A DNA stretch of 64,000 nucleotides from Chinchilla lanigera (GCF_000276665.1 NW_004955447.1:10992655-11056654), one strand, 5' to 3'; shown: positions 1 to 12,786, counted from the first letter of the stretch. The notes: generated from the letters alone by a model not told the origin. A program made the numbers and translations.

Positions 1-1119
1 CCTTAATTTTGTATTTTTTTTTTCTGCTTTTGCCTCTTATAGAGCCATGTCACACTTTAAGAAAGTAAAATATGAACAGGTTAACATTTCCAACTTCTTC
101 ACATTCAGTAAATTTTGATCCTTAAATGAAAGTCGCCTTTACTTATTCACAGATTTTATTTTATATTTTTCTTTTTGCACTGCTGGGGATCAAACCATGT
201 TAGGTGAATACATACCAAGTAAGTGGTCTATTGCTGAGCTGCACCTGTAGCCCAATTAAACAGATTTAAAGATGGGTCCTAAAGGGTAAATAAATGGTCA
301 ATATTTACTGAATGAAGTCCTTAACATGTTTTTCTGAGTATATGTTTGAATATGAAAAAAAAAATGATCACAATATGTTAATTATAAGATATCACATTAT
401 TATTCATCTATTATACTACTTGTTGCAAAATTAAGGATTTCACAATAATTTCATTTATGTAGTAATAATTCAGAGCAATATGAAAGTGATCAATGCCTTC
501 AGTAGGAGTTTCCTGTGCTAAAGCACTTGTCTCAGGCTCAGTAGGTGACTGTTTTATGTATTTATTAAATTATAAATAACATTAGCACAATTGTCTCTGA
601 AAACTGATGAGCTTCATATTTTTATTTTAATATTAAAGACCTATATGAGATTTTTGAGGCTTAAGCTTTTTTTCCCTTATATTCCCCTCCCAACACTTTT
701 GATCCATTCTCTAAACTCTTGGCTCAAGAGTACCAATCTTTAAACTTATTTTCTTGTCTTCAGTGGTCACAGAATGCATCTAAATCTACAAAGGGAAAGG
801 CAATAGGAAAGCTTTTAATGTTTCACTCCATGAACACATTTAACTCCAGGTCGTCCCCACAGGAAGCAGACCCTCAAGTGGCAGGTTGTGGGGAGCTGGT
901 CTTGGTGGGAAGCAGAAATCTAGTGAATCCAGCAGGGGTCATTGCATTTGGGAGGTATGGGAAAAGCAATGAAAAGTTTAAGAAAAAGACAGGCAATATT
1001 GGATTTGAGAAACGAAAGGTATGGGACATGTAACTCAATTTTCCAATCAAATGTGAGAGGAAAACATAATTATGTGCCCATCACATGTTAAACAAGGGAG
1101 GCCTGCAGAAAGGAAACTT
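1..1119. other. AT-rich unassigned DNA
   Basis: No gene is seen. Apart from the ID-like relic at about 172-254, the stretch is AT-rich non-coding sequence. The 104-codon frame at 719-1033 lacks an ATG, shows no domain and ends within unremarkable DNA, so it is not taken as coding. Confidence 0.6.
172..254 (-). repeat. old ID-like tRNA-derived SINE relic
   Basis: Read on the minus strand this resembles the ID body of this genome: a GGGCTACAGGTGCAGCTCAG-like start where the A box lies, and a degraded GGTTTGATCCCCAGCAGTG end where the B box lies. The middle is badly diverged and no target-site duplication is visible, so this is an old copy. Much more diverged than the other IDs in the window. 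Confidence 0.55.
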
Positions 1120-1660
1120 TACTCAGAAGAGCATAGGTCTAACGGCAACCAAGTGTCCTTGAAAAGCCACTGGACAAGCTGTGGTACAGCTGTACACTGG
1201 AGTATTATTCAGTGAGTGAAAGGAAATGAGGTATAAAGTCATGAAAAGACATGGAGGAAACATATGCATGTTGGTTTAGTGACAGACACTGATGCGATGT
1301 GTGATTTCTATTATGTGACTATGAAAGAGAAGAAGCTGCAGAGACTATTGAAAGGTCCATGATTACTAGAGGTTTGGAGGAGGGAGGACAGGTAGACCAG
1401 TGGGACAGAAATGATTTTCAGGGAAGTATGGTAAATCTATTCCATACGGCACTGTAGTGGTTGGCACAAGACACTATTTGCCCAAACACAGAGAAACAGG
1501 GTTACTGTAGACTGTGGATTGTAGTGGATAATAATATAGTGATACTGGTCATCAGTTGCAACAAATGTGCCCTATTAGGCCAAGACAACAGTAGGAGGGG
1601 AGACGAAGAGGGTAGAGAAAAAGGACGCATGGGAATTCTTGGAAAAAGCTAAAGTGCAAA
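1120..1660 (+). repeat. L1M-class LINE, 3' end
   Basis: The sense strand follows the well-known end of old mammalian L1 elements: an ORF2-tail segment reading like 'tggagtattattcagtgagt' at about 1199, then a 3' UTR with the conserved TAGACTGTGGATTGTAGTGG-type block near 1507 and the following 'cagttgcaacaaatgtgcc' near 1552. No frame survives. It is one of the few LINE copies here on the plus strand. The exact L1M subfamily is not resolved. Confidence 0.8.
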
Positions 1661-3701
1661 CATTCTGGATCTCTTTGGGAAACAATATTCTAATCACGAA
1701 GTGGATCCCAGATTGACTCGGCTTCTGACTTCCCTAGAAGAGTCAGTCTCCAGGTTGAGTTTCTGAGAAACAGCAGTCTTACTGCCAAGGGTCATCATGA
1801 AGTGTGGTTTCCTGCCTTCATAGGATATTTCTGTCCTTTGATTTTTTGTTACTGTCGTTTGGACTCTCCCTTCATGGATTATCTGAAGTGAAGTTGTTTT
1901 TATGTTTCTGCTGATCTTCAAAGCGAAGGGCATAGTCCATGTAATTGAGTCACACCCTTTGACTTTTCTGCTTCTTTAGCCTTGAGACTTGTATTTAAGG
2001 TGTCTGTGATGCCTTGAATTTTTCAGGAGAGGTCTAACTCTAATCATGTTTATTTGTTTATTTGTTTTGTAGCAACTTCTGATATTGAGTCTACAGAGCA
2101 TTTAAAATTATTTTGTAGTCATTACTGGTTCTCTCTAGTTTATGTATGACCCGTAAGATCTGGGGTTGATCAAGTGTAACCACTTCACTATTAGAAAATA
2201 TCACTAAATTAGCTGAGAGTAAGAAAATATCACTAGATATCACTATGCATATTTATTTGTGTAAGTCCTTGTGCTCTCTGGGTAAAATACCCCATAATAA
2301 AATATAAGTTTTACATAAAAGTTAAATGTTATTAGGGGTTTATAAAGAAAATAAGAACATAGGATTCTGGGTTTTTCATCTGGCATTATGAGGCCTCTAA
2401 GAACCACAAATATTTTTCTTTTAAATTAATCTTTCTTGTTTACAGAAAATTTGTTGTGCTACTTAGAATTAAATTGAATAAAATTTTAAAATTTTATACA
2501 TAAATACTTATAAATTTGCTTTAAAATTTCAAAAATTGTATTTGTACTCACAGAATGAACACTTTGGAAAGGGATCTGATGAAAAACTGTTGCTTTCATA
2601 ATTCAACCAGTTACACGGACTATAATTATTCCTCATATATTTTTCTAAAATTCTTATGCATGTATAGGCTTATGGATACATGTTGGTCTCTAATGTAGAC
2701 TTTAAATATGATTTGCATACTTCACAGTATCTTTGGACACCACCACATGCCAAGATCTACCATTCACAAGTATGGGCACCTCCGTATGCAGGTGGATACA
2801 GATGAAGAATACGTGGACTATGCTTTCGAAAGGAAAATTCTGAGTTTCCTTTCACGATTGGAATGAACCCCTGATGCAGTCCTCTCATATAGTAAACAAC
2901 TCCTCGTCTAGAAACACATAGCTCTTAAGAATAGAGTAGAAGCTGCTGCGGCCTCTTAAGGTTGAACAGCGATTTCCTGAGCCTATGCCGGTCTCGCACA
3001 GCTTCACTTCATAAATACACTGCGATCTTGGAGCGCTCCGAACATGACACTTACAACACTTCAAAAGTTTACAGTTGGCTGTTAGCCAAATAATACAACC
3101 TTTGTTTGGCTGTCGGTGGAAAATATTCAATTAGATGAATGTGTAGTGCAGTGAGTTCTTCCTGCAGGATTTAAACTCTACAAATCATGGCCTTGTAATT
3201 TCAGTGGGACTACATTTCTCATAAAGTAACACCACTCTGGATGTGTAATGAAATTAAATATGCTTTATTTTGTGGCAATTACCTTATGTATAGGTTATTA
3301 ACTTTCTCCATTCCAAAAATATCATTTTCCTGTCAGAAATCCAGAGGTAGAAGGCAGCAGGTTTAGGTCTTTAAATTCCTTAAAAGAGGCCTCTCTATAC
3401 GGAAATACGTGTAATTTTTGGCTGTATCATAGGCAGCTCAGTAGTTAATACAGTAAAGCCTTCCATTTCTCCCAAATAAGAAACTCTGCATATCTGTGCA
3501 GTTTGGCGTGGGAAACATATCTAAAAGTAACTCTTGAATGGATCTTTGTGAAGTCTGTTGATAGCAGTTCAAAGTCTATTTAGCATACAGGTCGAAGTGT
3601 TAACTAGTACTGAAAAACCTGTGGCTTTCTTAGGTCTGTGACCACTAAAATATTTTTTCTCCTGTATCCAAGGCCTACCTTATGCCATAAATCAAAAACA
3701 A
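1661..3701. other. unassigned DNA with a CpG-richer patch
   Basis: No gene or confident repeat. The stretch 2940-3060 carries about seven CpG dinucleotides in 110 bases, well above its surroundings, and overlaps an 81-codon minus-strand frame (2885-3130) that resembles no protein I know. The rest is AT-rich. Confidence 0.5.
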
Positions 3702-3832
3702 GGGGATGGGGATTTAGCTCAGTGACACAGCGCCTGCCTGGCAAGCACGAGGTTGTGAGTTCGATTTCCCGGTACTGGAAAAAAAAACAAAAACCGAAAA
3801 AAAAACGAAAAAACAAAAAAACAAAAAACACA
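3702..3832 (+). repeat. ID-type SINE
   Basis: Body from GGGGATGGGGATTTAGCTCA (A box) through TGAGTTCGATTTCCCGGTAC (B box) at about 3755-3774, then an A-rich tail with C and G interruptions to about 3832. Pol III-type SINE derived from a tRNA gene. The long A-rich tail makes exact target-site duplications ambiguous. Confidence 0.92.
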
Positions 3833-4052
3833 TATGCATGTGCATTTGCGTGTTTCCATGCACACATGCACACATTCTTTAAGGGACAGATAAGAGAATT
3901 CAGTGGTAGTCATTTAGCATAAGTGTAAAGCATTTGTCAAAAGGATAAAATATATACTATGGAGCCACCATAAATGAAAGCCTAACCCTTCCATCTGTCC
4001 CGTTTAAGTTTGTTTTGAGTTTCTGAGCTAGGACATGGACTTATTTGTTTAC

Positions 4053-4144
4053 TTTTGACAGGGTTTTGCTAGGTCTTACCTTGATCCTTCTGCCTCAGTG
4101 CCCTAGAGACTGGGATTACAGGGCTGTGCCCCAGGCTGGGCTCT
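4053..4144 (-). repeat. B1-type (7SL-derived) SINE
   Basis: The plus strand shows the reverse complement of a B1: a GACAGGGTTTTGCTAGGTCT-like start, then CTTCTGCCTCAGTGCCCTAG and CTGGGATTACAGGGCTGTGC, the hallmark of 7SL-derived SINEs. About 92 bases and clearly diverged, so an old copy. Confidence 0.85.
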
Positions 4145-4150
4145 GACATA

Positions 4151-5725
4151 GTTTCAATGGTAGAGTGAGAATAGTGCAGTGTTATACAGTGGTGTTGTGA
4201 GAAGAGGATGCGGTTCAGAGACTGAAGGTTTTGCCTTCCTAAAGGTCTTATTGTATCTTTTGTCTGTCTCACACCTAGCTTAGTTGCCTAGCTTGGTGTT
4301 TTGTTGTTGGAACCACCTGCAGAATTGTCATGTACTCACTCTGCACCTCTGACTGAATTCCTGGGACCTGAATGCCCCATTCTATTACCAGGTACAAAGG
4401 CAAGACATCAGTTTAAGTTTGTTTTAACACTGGTATGGAATAAAGAAGAAAAAGTGACACCAGCTTCTTACTCATTTTGATATGAGGAGTACAGCCTCTT
4501 AATTCTGGCTTATCATATTTTACTTCAATTGCAAAACACCCCAAAATTTAAGAAGTACGTGCAACTATCTGCAAAAATCAAGACGTAAGTGAATTATTGT
4601 TAGAGCGCGTCTAACACCAGGTGTTTCTCTTCTAGTTTTCCTCCTCACGCAGGACTATACAGTGTCTCTTCCCTGCCATTTTATAGATTGACTGCACCTA
4701 TCAGAGACTGCAAAAGTACTTCAAATATTGACTAATTTCACTAAATCCACACTGGAATGCCAGTTCATAAGATAAAGTAGAAGATAAACACATCCCCAAA
4801 GAGCCACATTTGCTTTCTAATTCTTTTCTCTCCACTGGAAAATATATTGATTTGTTTTAAGATATTAAAGGAGGAAAGTGTATAAAGTTTAAATTATTAA
4901 CTGTTTAATAGGATCTGTTATTTTTATGTATAACTTTCAAAAAATTTTCTACATACAAGAATAAAATTGAATCATAATATATTTGTTCTCTATAATCTTT
5001 TTCTTTTAATCTATTTTGAACCATTTAATTTTATATGTATCTTACAAATTCTTTTTAACTACCATAATAACAGTTTGCTGTATAAATTATAATTTAATTT
5101 GCTAATCTATTAATAGATATTTATGATTTTAATATTTTCAATAACAACAACATAGCAAGAAAACCACTGCAAAGACCATATAATATACCATAGACCTTTA
5201 CATATTGGTCTGTACATATATTTCATTCAATTTCCTAAAATATTAATTACCGTGTCAACAAAATACAAAATTTTTATTCTGTAACATAGATCAATTTTCC
5301 TCCTAGTATGTCTCTCCCTGTTAACACTACCAGGTACAAAATATTTTTTGAAAGTCTTTGTGGAGAAGATATTTTAAAAGCTCCTTTGGACATTTAAAAC
5401 CAAATAGTAAAGACAGTGTACATGGACAGACAAAGAAGGTAAGGCACATATTGTTGGCTGTATGCTTTCTGCTTTTCTTGTTTATTTGATACCTGTTCAA
5501 GGAGGGTAATGTCAAAGAGAGAGAACTCAAGAAACTTCCAGGGAGAGGTGATTAGGTCCTCTCAATTTGTTTTTGAGAAGTTAATTGATCATTGGTCTTG
5601 TACTTTGTTAATCATTATAAAGTTCTTGGATTTAAGGGTAAAATTCAGCAAAGAAAATGAGCATAGGACTTGTCAGTATACATTATTCATATGTTGTTTT
5701 ATTCTGAATGAAATGCACTGATTAA
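4151..5725. other. unassigned AT-rich DNA
   Basis: No gene and no repeat I can name. From about 4850 to 5330 the sequence is very AT-rich with long A and T runs. Open frames here are short and lack support. Confidence 0.55.
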
Positions 5726-5738
5726 AATACCTAAAGTG

Positions 5739-5839
5739 GTGCCGGGGATATAGTTCAGCAGCATAAGCACCTGCCTGGCAAGCACAAGGTCCTGAGTTCG
5801 ATTCCTGGTACAAAAAATTAAATAAATAAAATAAAATAT
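5739..5839 (+). repeat. ID-type SINE with target-site duplication
   Basis: GCCGGGGATATAGTTCAGCA start, GTCCTGAGTTCGATTCCTGG B-box region, and an A-rich tail patterned as AAATAAATAAAATAAA. Flanked by a 13-base near-perfect duplication, AATACCTAAAGTG at 5726-5738 and AATACATAAAGTG at 5840-5852 (12 of 13 match). It belongs to an older ID variant (CCTGGTAC end) than the copies ending CCCGGTACCGG. Confidence 0.93.
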
Positions 5840-5852
5840 AATACATAAAGTG

Positions 5853-6149
5853 AAAGGCGGCAGCATTTGGGGCAATCTGTAACTAGAGTATATAATGTTT
5901 TTATCAAGATCTGAAATCTATAGTGTCCAAAATCTTTAATATTTCCAGGTTGTAAATTGATGAATCATAGTCTGTTGCTTTTATTTTGGTTGGATTAAAT
6001 TACTTGGTAATCTGTTGATATGACATATTATGGATTTTGTTTTTAAACAAAAGAAAACATCATGTTGTGATGAAAATATTATATCCCTTTCAATAAGTAA
6101 GTGAACTAACACCATCTAGCATTGAGTATTTACAATATCGTATTTCTTT
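5853..6149. other. short AT-rich spacer
   Basis: Nothing recognisable between the ID and the following L1 3' end. Confidence 0.5.
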
Positions 6150-6910
6150 CTATAGATGATAAAGAGGGGAAATTTTTTTTATTTTAAAGAGAAAAAAATA
6201 AAGCAAAATTTGAAAACAAGATAATAGGAGGGTAACAATGGTTAATGCATTACGTACTGTCATCTTTAAATTAGGTACTCAGAGTACAAGATATCTACAT
6301 TTACTTCTTCAAACAAGATTAGCACAAACATGTCTTTTCGATGAACTAAGAGAAATTAGTAGTATATCTACCTTAACTATCATATATATGTATTTTTTTC
6401 TTTCTTCTCCCTTTCTTCTTCTTTCCATTTTCCCCTCCCAGAGGACTGGAAAATTTTTGAATACAATTTTTACCCTTCATTTTTTATTGGTACATGTCTA
6501 GAGCACACAGCATTTATATTTCTGATGAGGAGCTGGCACACATGCAGAGCACATCTTAATTCTTTCATCTTGCTCCTCCCCTACCCTCACTCCCCTCCCT
6601 TCATCTTTTGCTCCCCTTTCCTTTTGGGGAAAAAAAAATCTATTTAATATTATCTTTTATTTTGTTCTTTATTAATATTTTGGGCATCTCGTGTAAGAAG
6701 ATCACGCAATATTTAAGCTCGTCTGTCTGTTTTATTTTACATAATATTATCATCTCAAGGTGCATCGATTTTTCTGCAAATGGCTCAAGTTTACCTTTGT
6801 TATCATTGAGTCATCCTCCATTGTGTATAAACTCCATGGTTTCTTTATTCACTGAATGGTATCTGATTTTGTACTGTATCTCTCTTGGCATGTCTTCATT
6901 TCACAAACAC
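6150..6910 (-). repeat. L1 3' ends (two adjoining pieces)
   Basis: 6150-6400 is the 3' UTR also seen at 24630-24890 and 39800-40130: a run near TTATTTTAAAGAG, then a GATAATAGG...TAACAATGG block, then a pyrimidine-rich tract after ATATATGTAT. From about 6430 to 6910 an older L1 3' end continues on the same strand, with recognisable antisense text for the Met-rich end of ORF2 ('cctccattgtgtataaactc' near 6816). No coding frame survives. Confidence 0.75.
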
Positions 6911-7424
6911 TAAAAATATGTGATAGTTAGACAATAAGGTTTTAGTGGTGCTCTGCTGTTATCCGTATGAAATCAGGAATGCCTACACAAGAGTCTGAAC
7001 AAATACCTTTCCTTCCATCCTTCTAAGATTCCAAGGGTTTAATTAGTCAATTTATTTATTTTGGATAGACTGTTCAATAACTTTGTCACATGCCAATCTT
7101 CTACTGCAGATTATCAGGAGAAATATGAGTTGGAGCTTGACATAGTTGGGGCTTATGTGAGATCTCCTATTCTTTCCCCACTCCTACTGCCACTGAAGTT
7201 AAGAGGGCATGCAGGCACAGAGACACATTGGACTGGGGCCACCGCAGCAGGCAGACACGTGTCCCGCACAGCATGCCATGCTGAGCACAGTATTCTAGAG
7301 GAGAAGCAGAACAGGCATGTTGTTTTAGAAGGCAAAATGATAAAATGAGAGCCATAGAATGCCCTGGTTATCATCAATCATATAGGTAAAAATATACAAC
7401 ACATTTGATAAAGCACCATTTATA
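6911..7424. other. unassigned DNA
   Basis: No gene. The overlapping short frames between 7061 and 7377 on both strands fit nothing known. A moderately GC-rich patch lies at 7190-7280. Confidence 0.5.
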
Positions 7425-7605
7425 CATGCAAACTCCCAAGCACGTTGCTGCAAATTCTAATTCATTTAATCCTCAGGACCACCTTGCAGCATAGTACAGA
7501 GCAGAAAACTCAGGTCCAATGAAGCTGTCCTCCCTGAAATTATACTGTGAGTGGGATTTGAATCTACATGGCCTGGCCTTGGGGCTCCTCACCATACAGG
7601 TAGAC
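7425..7605 (+). repeat. MIR SINE
   Basis: Clear match to the mammalian MIR consensus order: 'ttcatttaatcctcaggacc', then an AGAAAACTCAGGTCC core, then 'gtgagtgggatttgaatcta', near the usual 3' part. MIR is a tRNA-derived SINE amplified by L2 in early mammals, so this copy is ancient and inactive. Confidence 0.88.
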
Positions 7606-10424
7606 TGCTTCCTTCTTTCTCCCAGGGCAGTTGCAAGCCGGGGACAAGTAGAAACATGAAGTGTGGTACACATAAACAGAAGATGATTTAATCTGACGTG
7701 GGAGGGTAATTCCAATTGAAATTGATTGAATTCTTATTATGTAATAGGTCATCCTGATTGACTTTTCCTTTCGGTCAATCACCACAGTAATAAGCTGAGG
7801 GAAATGCTTGCTACCCCTGCTCTGAAGATGAACACTTAAGCAAAGGGAAAGCAAATAATTTGATCAAAAAGTTTCAAAATTAGAAATCATAGTTATATTT
7901 TTCAGCTACTGTGCTAGGTGGCTGTGCTAGGCCATGACAGATGGTAAATATTGTTCCCCAATACATCTCGCTATTTTATTATTTCTTAGTCTTTTGGCTT
8001 TACCAAGAAAGAGTAAGTCTGACAAGAATATAGCACTTCTTTTTGGTGGGAAGATTCACAGTAGTCTTTAATGAAAGTCCTGGGTTCACTGTGGTATAAG
8101 CTTTTGTGCTCTCTGTACTGTACCTACACTTGTGCCTATCCGTGTAACTATACTTAGACCTACGTTATTTTACTTGTGACCATTAGAATGGGTAATTTAT
8201 GACTGTCAGGAGCTTTTCCTAAGTTAGATTGAAATTTTAACCCATATTTGATTAAATATTTCAACTTTTGAAGGGTCTTCTTACTCATCTTGCTGTACCA
8301 GAAAATTTGAGAACCTGGAAATATATTCAATCATGTCTAACAAAGGGGCTATTAGCAAGTGAATCAAACTTCATGGTTTCAGAGAGAAATCAAAATACAA
8401 AACTGAAATTCACTGTTTTATTGGAGAAAGTAAAGTTTGAAGATATGAAGCCCTGAATTCATCCATGCTGGTAACATGTTCAGCGGCGGAGATGATAATT
8501 AATGGTTAATAGCAGTATCTGTAGCCTGATCCTCTTTCCACTCCTAGAGGGACTCGCTCTAACCCCGTCTGTCGTGTCTCTCTCTGCTACAAGATTAGCA
8601 TGTGTGAATAAGAAACGTAGCTGTGACTCAGTTTCACAGTCCAAAGCTGCTTTCTTATGGATGCTTTCTGGGCTCCAAGCTGAGCGTCCACCTTCACTGG
8701 TGAGCCAGGCCCTTCACATGTAGAGCAGCACCTCATCCCACAACTTTGTCCTCATTTCTTACATGAACACACAAGCTGTGGTTCCTGCTCTTTTCTTCAC
8801 AAAGGGTGCCCCAAGGTTTGGGCCCCAAGCCGCTGTGCCTCTCCCCTGTTGCCTGCTGAGGAGTTTGCTGTGGTTTAATCACTGAGTTAACTGAAGGATG
8901 ATTGTCAACAGACTGCTGAGTTTCAAGTGCTGCTATTCCCATTTCTAAATTTGTGCTTTCAGAAACTCCAGGGATGGAAAGTGTATTGCACCAGGCTGTG
9001 TTTCCCTTCAGAGCTTTAGTTTTCCAAACCATAAGTACTGTGCATTAGCTATTCAGAAGCATTAGGAAAATACTTTCAACCTGTACTTCTAAAGCAAGGC
9101 TTCCGTTGTCTCCATTCTTCCCTTTTCTCATGATTTACTCAAATTCTAAGTTAAAAAAATTCCTTTCTATTTTTCATCATACATCTTTACTCTCTATTTT
9201 TAGCATGAAGGATATCTTATTACTCTTATAAAAGTTTTAAAGCTTTTCTTTGTTCTTTCTATAAGACTTAGATATTATTTCCAGGGTGTGCATTTTTATA
9301 TTTTATTCATTTTGGATTTTTCATCAAGTGTGCCTCCAAAACCATCCAGTATGCTAAAAATCGGATCAAATAAACAAGACAAGAAACCTTCCTATTAGTA
9401 TTCTCCTGATCATTTTTCTTACATAGGAGGTAGACTACTATAATATGCTTTTACCAATTGTTTTAACTGGCTTCCTTTTAGTGGACTAAGTTTTCTGCGC
9501 ATCTTTTTTTCACATCCCCAGATCCCTTACCCAGGGACAGAATTGCTGCTTCACGGACTGCAACTCCCTCCTCTTGAAACTACGAAATGGTTTCAGAAGT
9601 ATTCTTCCCTGAAATCTCCAGATTTCCGCCTTTTCAAATAGATTCACATCTATTTAACCAGACAGCCAAGCTCAGTTCTATAATTGCTTCAGATAGAAGC
9701 TATTTGTGCTTTTCAAGAAGACCTCAAGAGTCTCCACGTCTTACTCCCTCTTCAGAAGGCTGTTCCGTTTGCCTGATGAAATCTCCTCATTGCATCAAAT
9801 TACGTTGAGTCTTAAGCTACTCTCTAAGAAGCACTCAGGGCATCCTAACTTCTCTGAACTAGACTTCAGCAACATTTGCATTTGGTGCAGCGTTGTTTCT
9901 TTTTCAACTTGCTTACTTTCGACTTTAAGATCTCTGTTGTTTCTCTCGGGAAATTTTTGTCTTTCCACAGGTCAATTGCTACGTCTGCCTTCAGTTCTCT
10001 TTCTCTTGACTTTTATTCTTGAGAATGCAAAATAAAATTAAAAAAAAATCTCCCACTAAATATCCCAAATTTAAATTAGCGTGCAAGCAGACAAAATGTG
10101 AAAGAGATCTTTAGTTACTCTCCTCTGTTTTACGCCAGCTGCTATCTAAATTGGCAATCTAAATCTGGATTGATCTAAATAGTGCACTTAATTAAACTAT
10201 TTCGCTCGTGCTTAGGAGTGCACATAAGAATGCCCGCTGGCTTATATCCCAAAATCAGATACTAGTTTGATCCCTTTTAATCTTTCTATCTTGGAGCAGA
10301 ATTTGAATTATTAGGAAGAGAAAAGTATACATACTCCACAGACTTCAATGTCTAGAACAGGAATTAGTAGCTCTCTTTTGCATTGTTCAGGTCTGAATTC
10401 ATCCACCCCTCTGTGGACAGAATT
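7606..10424. other. unassigned DNA, 2.8 kb
   Basis: No gene and no repeat family I can defend. Contains mixed AT-rich and moderately GC-rich sequence (8500-9030 is the richest part). Several 60-110 codon frames occur (for example 9706-10035 plus strand) but none has a plausible start context, domain or homologue that I recognise. Confidence 0.5.
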
Positions 10425-10720
10425 TAATTGTCTCACGGTTCTGAAGGGCAGAACTTTGTGATAGGGAGTTGATGTTTGTTCAGAGGCTTTGCTCCTTGTG
10501 CATAACTGTGATCTTCTTCCTGTATCTTCACTTCATCTTGTTGCTGTGGGCACCTGTGACCTAATCTCTTCCTTAAAGGGCTCCAGTCATCTTAAATGGG
10601 GTTCAGTGCCAATGACCTCACTTAACTGTAATTACCTTTCCACATGCTTTTGGTCCAAGTGGTCACTTTCCAAGCTCCTAGAGGACAGGATTTTATCGAA
10701 TGAATTTTTATGAAACCCTT
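10425..10720 (-). repeat. MLT1-like LTR (ERVL-MaLR)
   Basis: In antisense the order matches MLT1 LTRs: 'tctcacggttctgaagggca', then text like the TGTGTCTTCAC block, 'gtgacctaatctcttcctta', 'aagggctccagtcatcttaa' and 'caatgacctcacttaactgt'. Ancient solo LTR, diverged, no internal region seen. The subfamily is not assignable by eye. Confidence 0.7.
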
Positions 10721-11629
10721 CAGCTCATAATACCCTCTTATTCATTGTTGCACCTTCAAATATCAAGTCTCTATGCTGTGCTTTCTTGGTTCCTGATAAC
10801 CTCTGACCTAATCATTTCTCTTTATTAAAAGAAAAAGAGAAAAAGTACCTAACGAACAAGTCTTCCCCTTTTCTTGAATTATTTCAAAGCCAAGCCAACA
10901 TTCATATTTATCAAAATAATCTATTTCTTGTTGTTTTTGATTCATTCCATTTTTAGCTTACATAATCACACTTAGAATCCAATCCTTAACTTCTCTTAGA
11001 AGTTCCTAAATGAACTCTTTCACCCTACCTTCTTGCTTATTCTATTACTGCCATTTTAACTCTTTAACATCTTGAGAAATCATGTGTAACTCTAATTCTC
11101 CAATATTTCAAGCTTCTTCTTTCTTCCTTTCCTCTTTCTTCAAGACAAGTTTTATAGTTAGTAATTTCAATTATTACTACTATGTCAGTAATCATTGTTA
11201 CTAATTTTTACCACATGTTTATGACATTCCAATCATGGAAAAATGCAACTGTACTTTGTTCTCATCCAAAAACACAGAGAGGAAAAAGTCCAGTGAAACA
11301 AGCTTTGCTATCCTGCATGGCAGCTACATTCACTTGCTTGACAATGTCACTGTATTTCCTGGTCAACCCATTATATAATTTGAAATAAAAAAAAAAAAAA
11401 CCTTCACAAACTCCAACTTTCTTTTTTTCCCAGTTAGTACCTGAACATTCTTTTTTACTTCACAAAGTTAATAGAAAACTCATCTTCTTAATTCAAACAT
11501 ACTAATCTTTAGAGAACACACTACTTATCTGACTATGAGACATTTATTATATTTATATTCCAAAGGTTCCTCTAAATGTCTTTCTCACTGTCTTCACAGA
11601 TGGAAATACTCCATTTCTAATATTATTCG
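10721..11629. other. unassigned pyrimidine-rich DNA
   Basis: No gene. Pyrimidine-rich stretches around 11100-11150 and a run of 14 A at about 11387 are the only notable structures. Possibly contains diverged L2, but I cannot support it. Confidence 0.45.
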
Positions 11630-12010
11630 TGTCGGTGGCGGTGACACTTACCTATTGCTAGAGTCCATTTCAGTCCCAGCACCCTGAACAAAACTCCAAA
11701 AGCCAACCCCACCCCCTGACAGACATCCTGCTCTAATCTAATCCACAAACGTCAACCCATCCCAAAAATGCCCGGCCCACTCAAGCAAATCCCCTCCAAG
11801 TCAAATCCACTCCCCCAAAATTGTCAAATCATTCCTAATGGTCCTGCCCCTCCACTGCTATATAAACCCAGCCCCCTTGCCCCTTGGCACCATCTCTACC
11901 CTGAGAGACTCACCCACCACTCCCACTCCAATGAAACTTCTTACTCTGTTGCTGTGTCTCTCACCTATTCCCTCTGCCAATCTTACACCTATTCATGGTA
12001 ATATGGGCCA
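11630..12010 (+). repeat. possible LTR with TATA box
   Basis: This block differs from its AT-rich flanks by being C-rich and holds a promoter-like order: a TATATAAACCCAGCCCCC TATA segment at about 11860, then CTGAGAGACTCACCCACCAC and CTCCAATGAAACTTCTTACT (a polyadenylation-signal-like position) followed by a TGTTGCTGTGTCTCTCACCT segment. That layout, U3 then TATA then R then U5, is typical of retroviral LTRs. Boundaries are approximate; no paired LTR, internal region or target-site duplication was found, so it may be a solo LTR of an ERV1- or ERVK-like family. Confidence 0.45.
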
Positions 12011-12307
12011 AAAATCTTGAGAGCCCCCCTTTTCTAACTTTTTATATGTTTTCCAAATTCCATAGCTTTCATCTTTTTCTGCCCACATCCCTCACTGTAA
12101 CACTCAAACGTTACCTTCATCTTTGAGGAAGCAGTATCCTATTTATTTCCTGAACCATCCTCAATCCTCTTTTTTTTTTCACACACTGCAGTCCAAATAA
12201 CCTTTCAAAATACAAACACTGTATCATCCGTAGTGATTCTTTCTGGTAAAAATGTCTTCAGGGTCTGACAGACTTTTTTAGAACAACTACCATGGTGAAT
12301 ATGAGCC
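12011..12307. other. unassigned spacer before the provirus
   Basis: Pyrimidine-rich DNA with a run of T at about 12171-12180; nothing recognised. Ends with GAGCC (12303-12307), proposed as the left target-site duplication of the provirus. Confidence 0.5.
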
Positions 12308-12781
12308 TATTATGGTTGATACATTGTATCAACTTGACAAGTCTAGAAGCTTGGCTAACTGACTCAGCAGTTTTATATCTTGGGGTAAAAAGGACATGCC
12401 TTCCTGCTGTAAGATGTTGGTCATTGTGTCAATTTAAAAAGTTTAAAATATTAACAAAGTGACTGAGTGTGACCAGAGTCCTCACTTTGTAAATATTCTC
12501 TGCTTGTAAGAGAGGAGGGCACCGAGACAGTGTGGGCATGAGCAGATAGCCAATGTACAATATGTGAAAAAAAGAGGCATACTTCTCCCCCCCTTGTGTG
12601 TTCCTGCTGCTTTGCTGTTTTCTGCTTCCATGAATGTTTGCCCTCTGCCATGTGCCACCCTGCCTTGAAGCCAGCCAAATACAGACTAAAACCTCCACAA
12701 ACGATAAGCTAAATAAACCTTTCCTTCCTTAATTTGGGGCATCAGATATTTTGCCTTGACAATAAAAAAACACCCAAGACA
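12308..12781 (+). repeat. 5' LTR of the MaLR-class provirus
   Basis: Starts TATTATGGTTGATACATTGT (decayed from TG...) and ends CACCCAAGACA. Contains the shared 3' block, GCCCTCTGCCATGTGCCACC through AAGCTAAATAAACCTTTCC, with AATAAA at about 12712 as the polyadenylation signal. It has about 130 extra bases (roughly 12386-12530) that the 3' LTR lacks, so either an insertion here or a deletion there occurred after integration. Confidence 0.8.
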
Positions 12782-12786
12782 GAATT

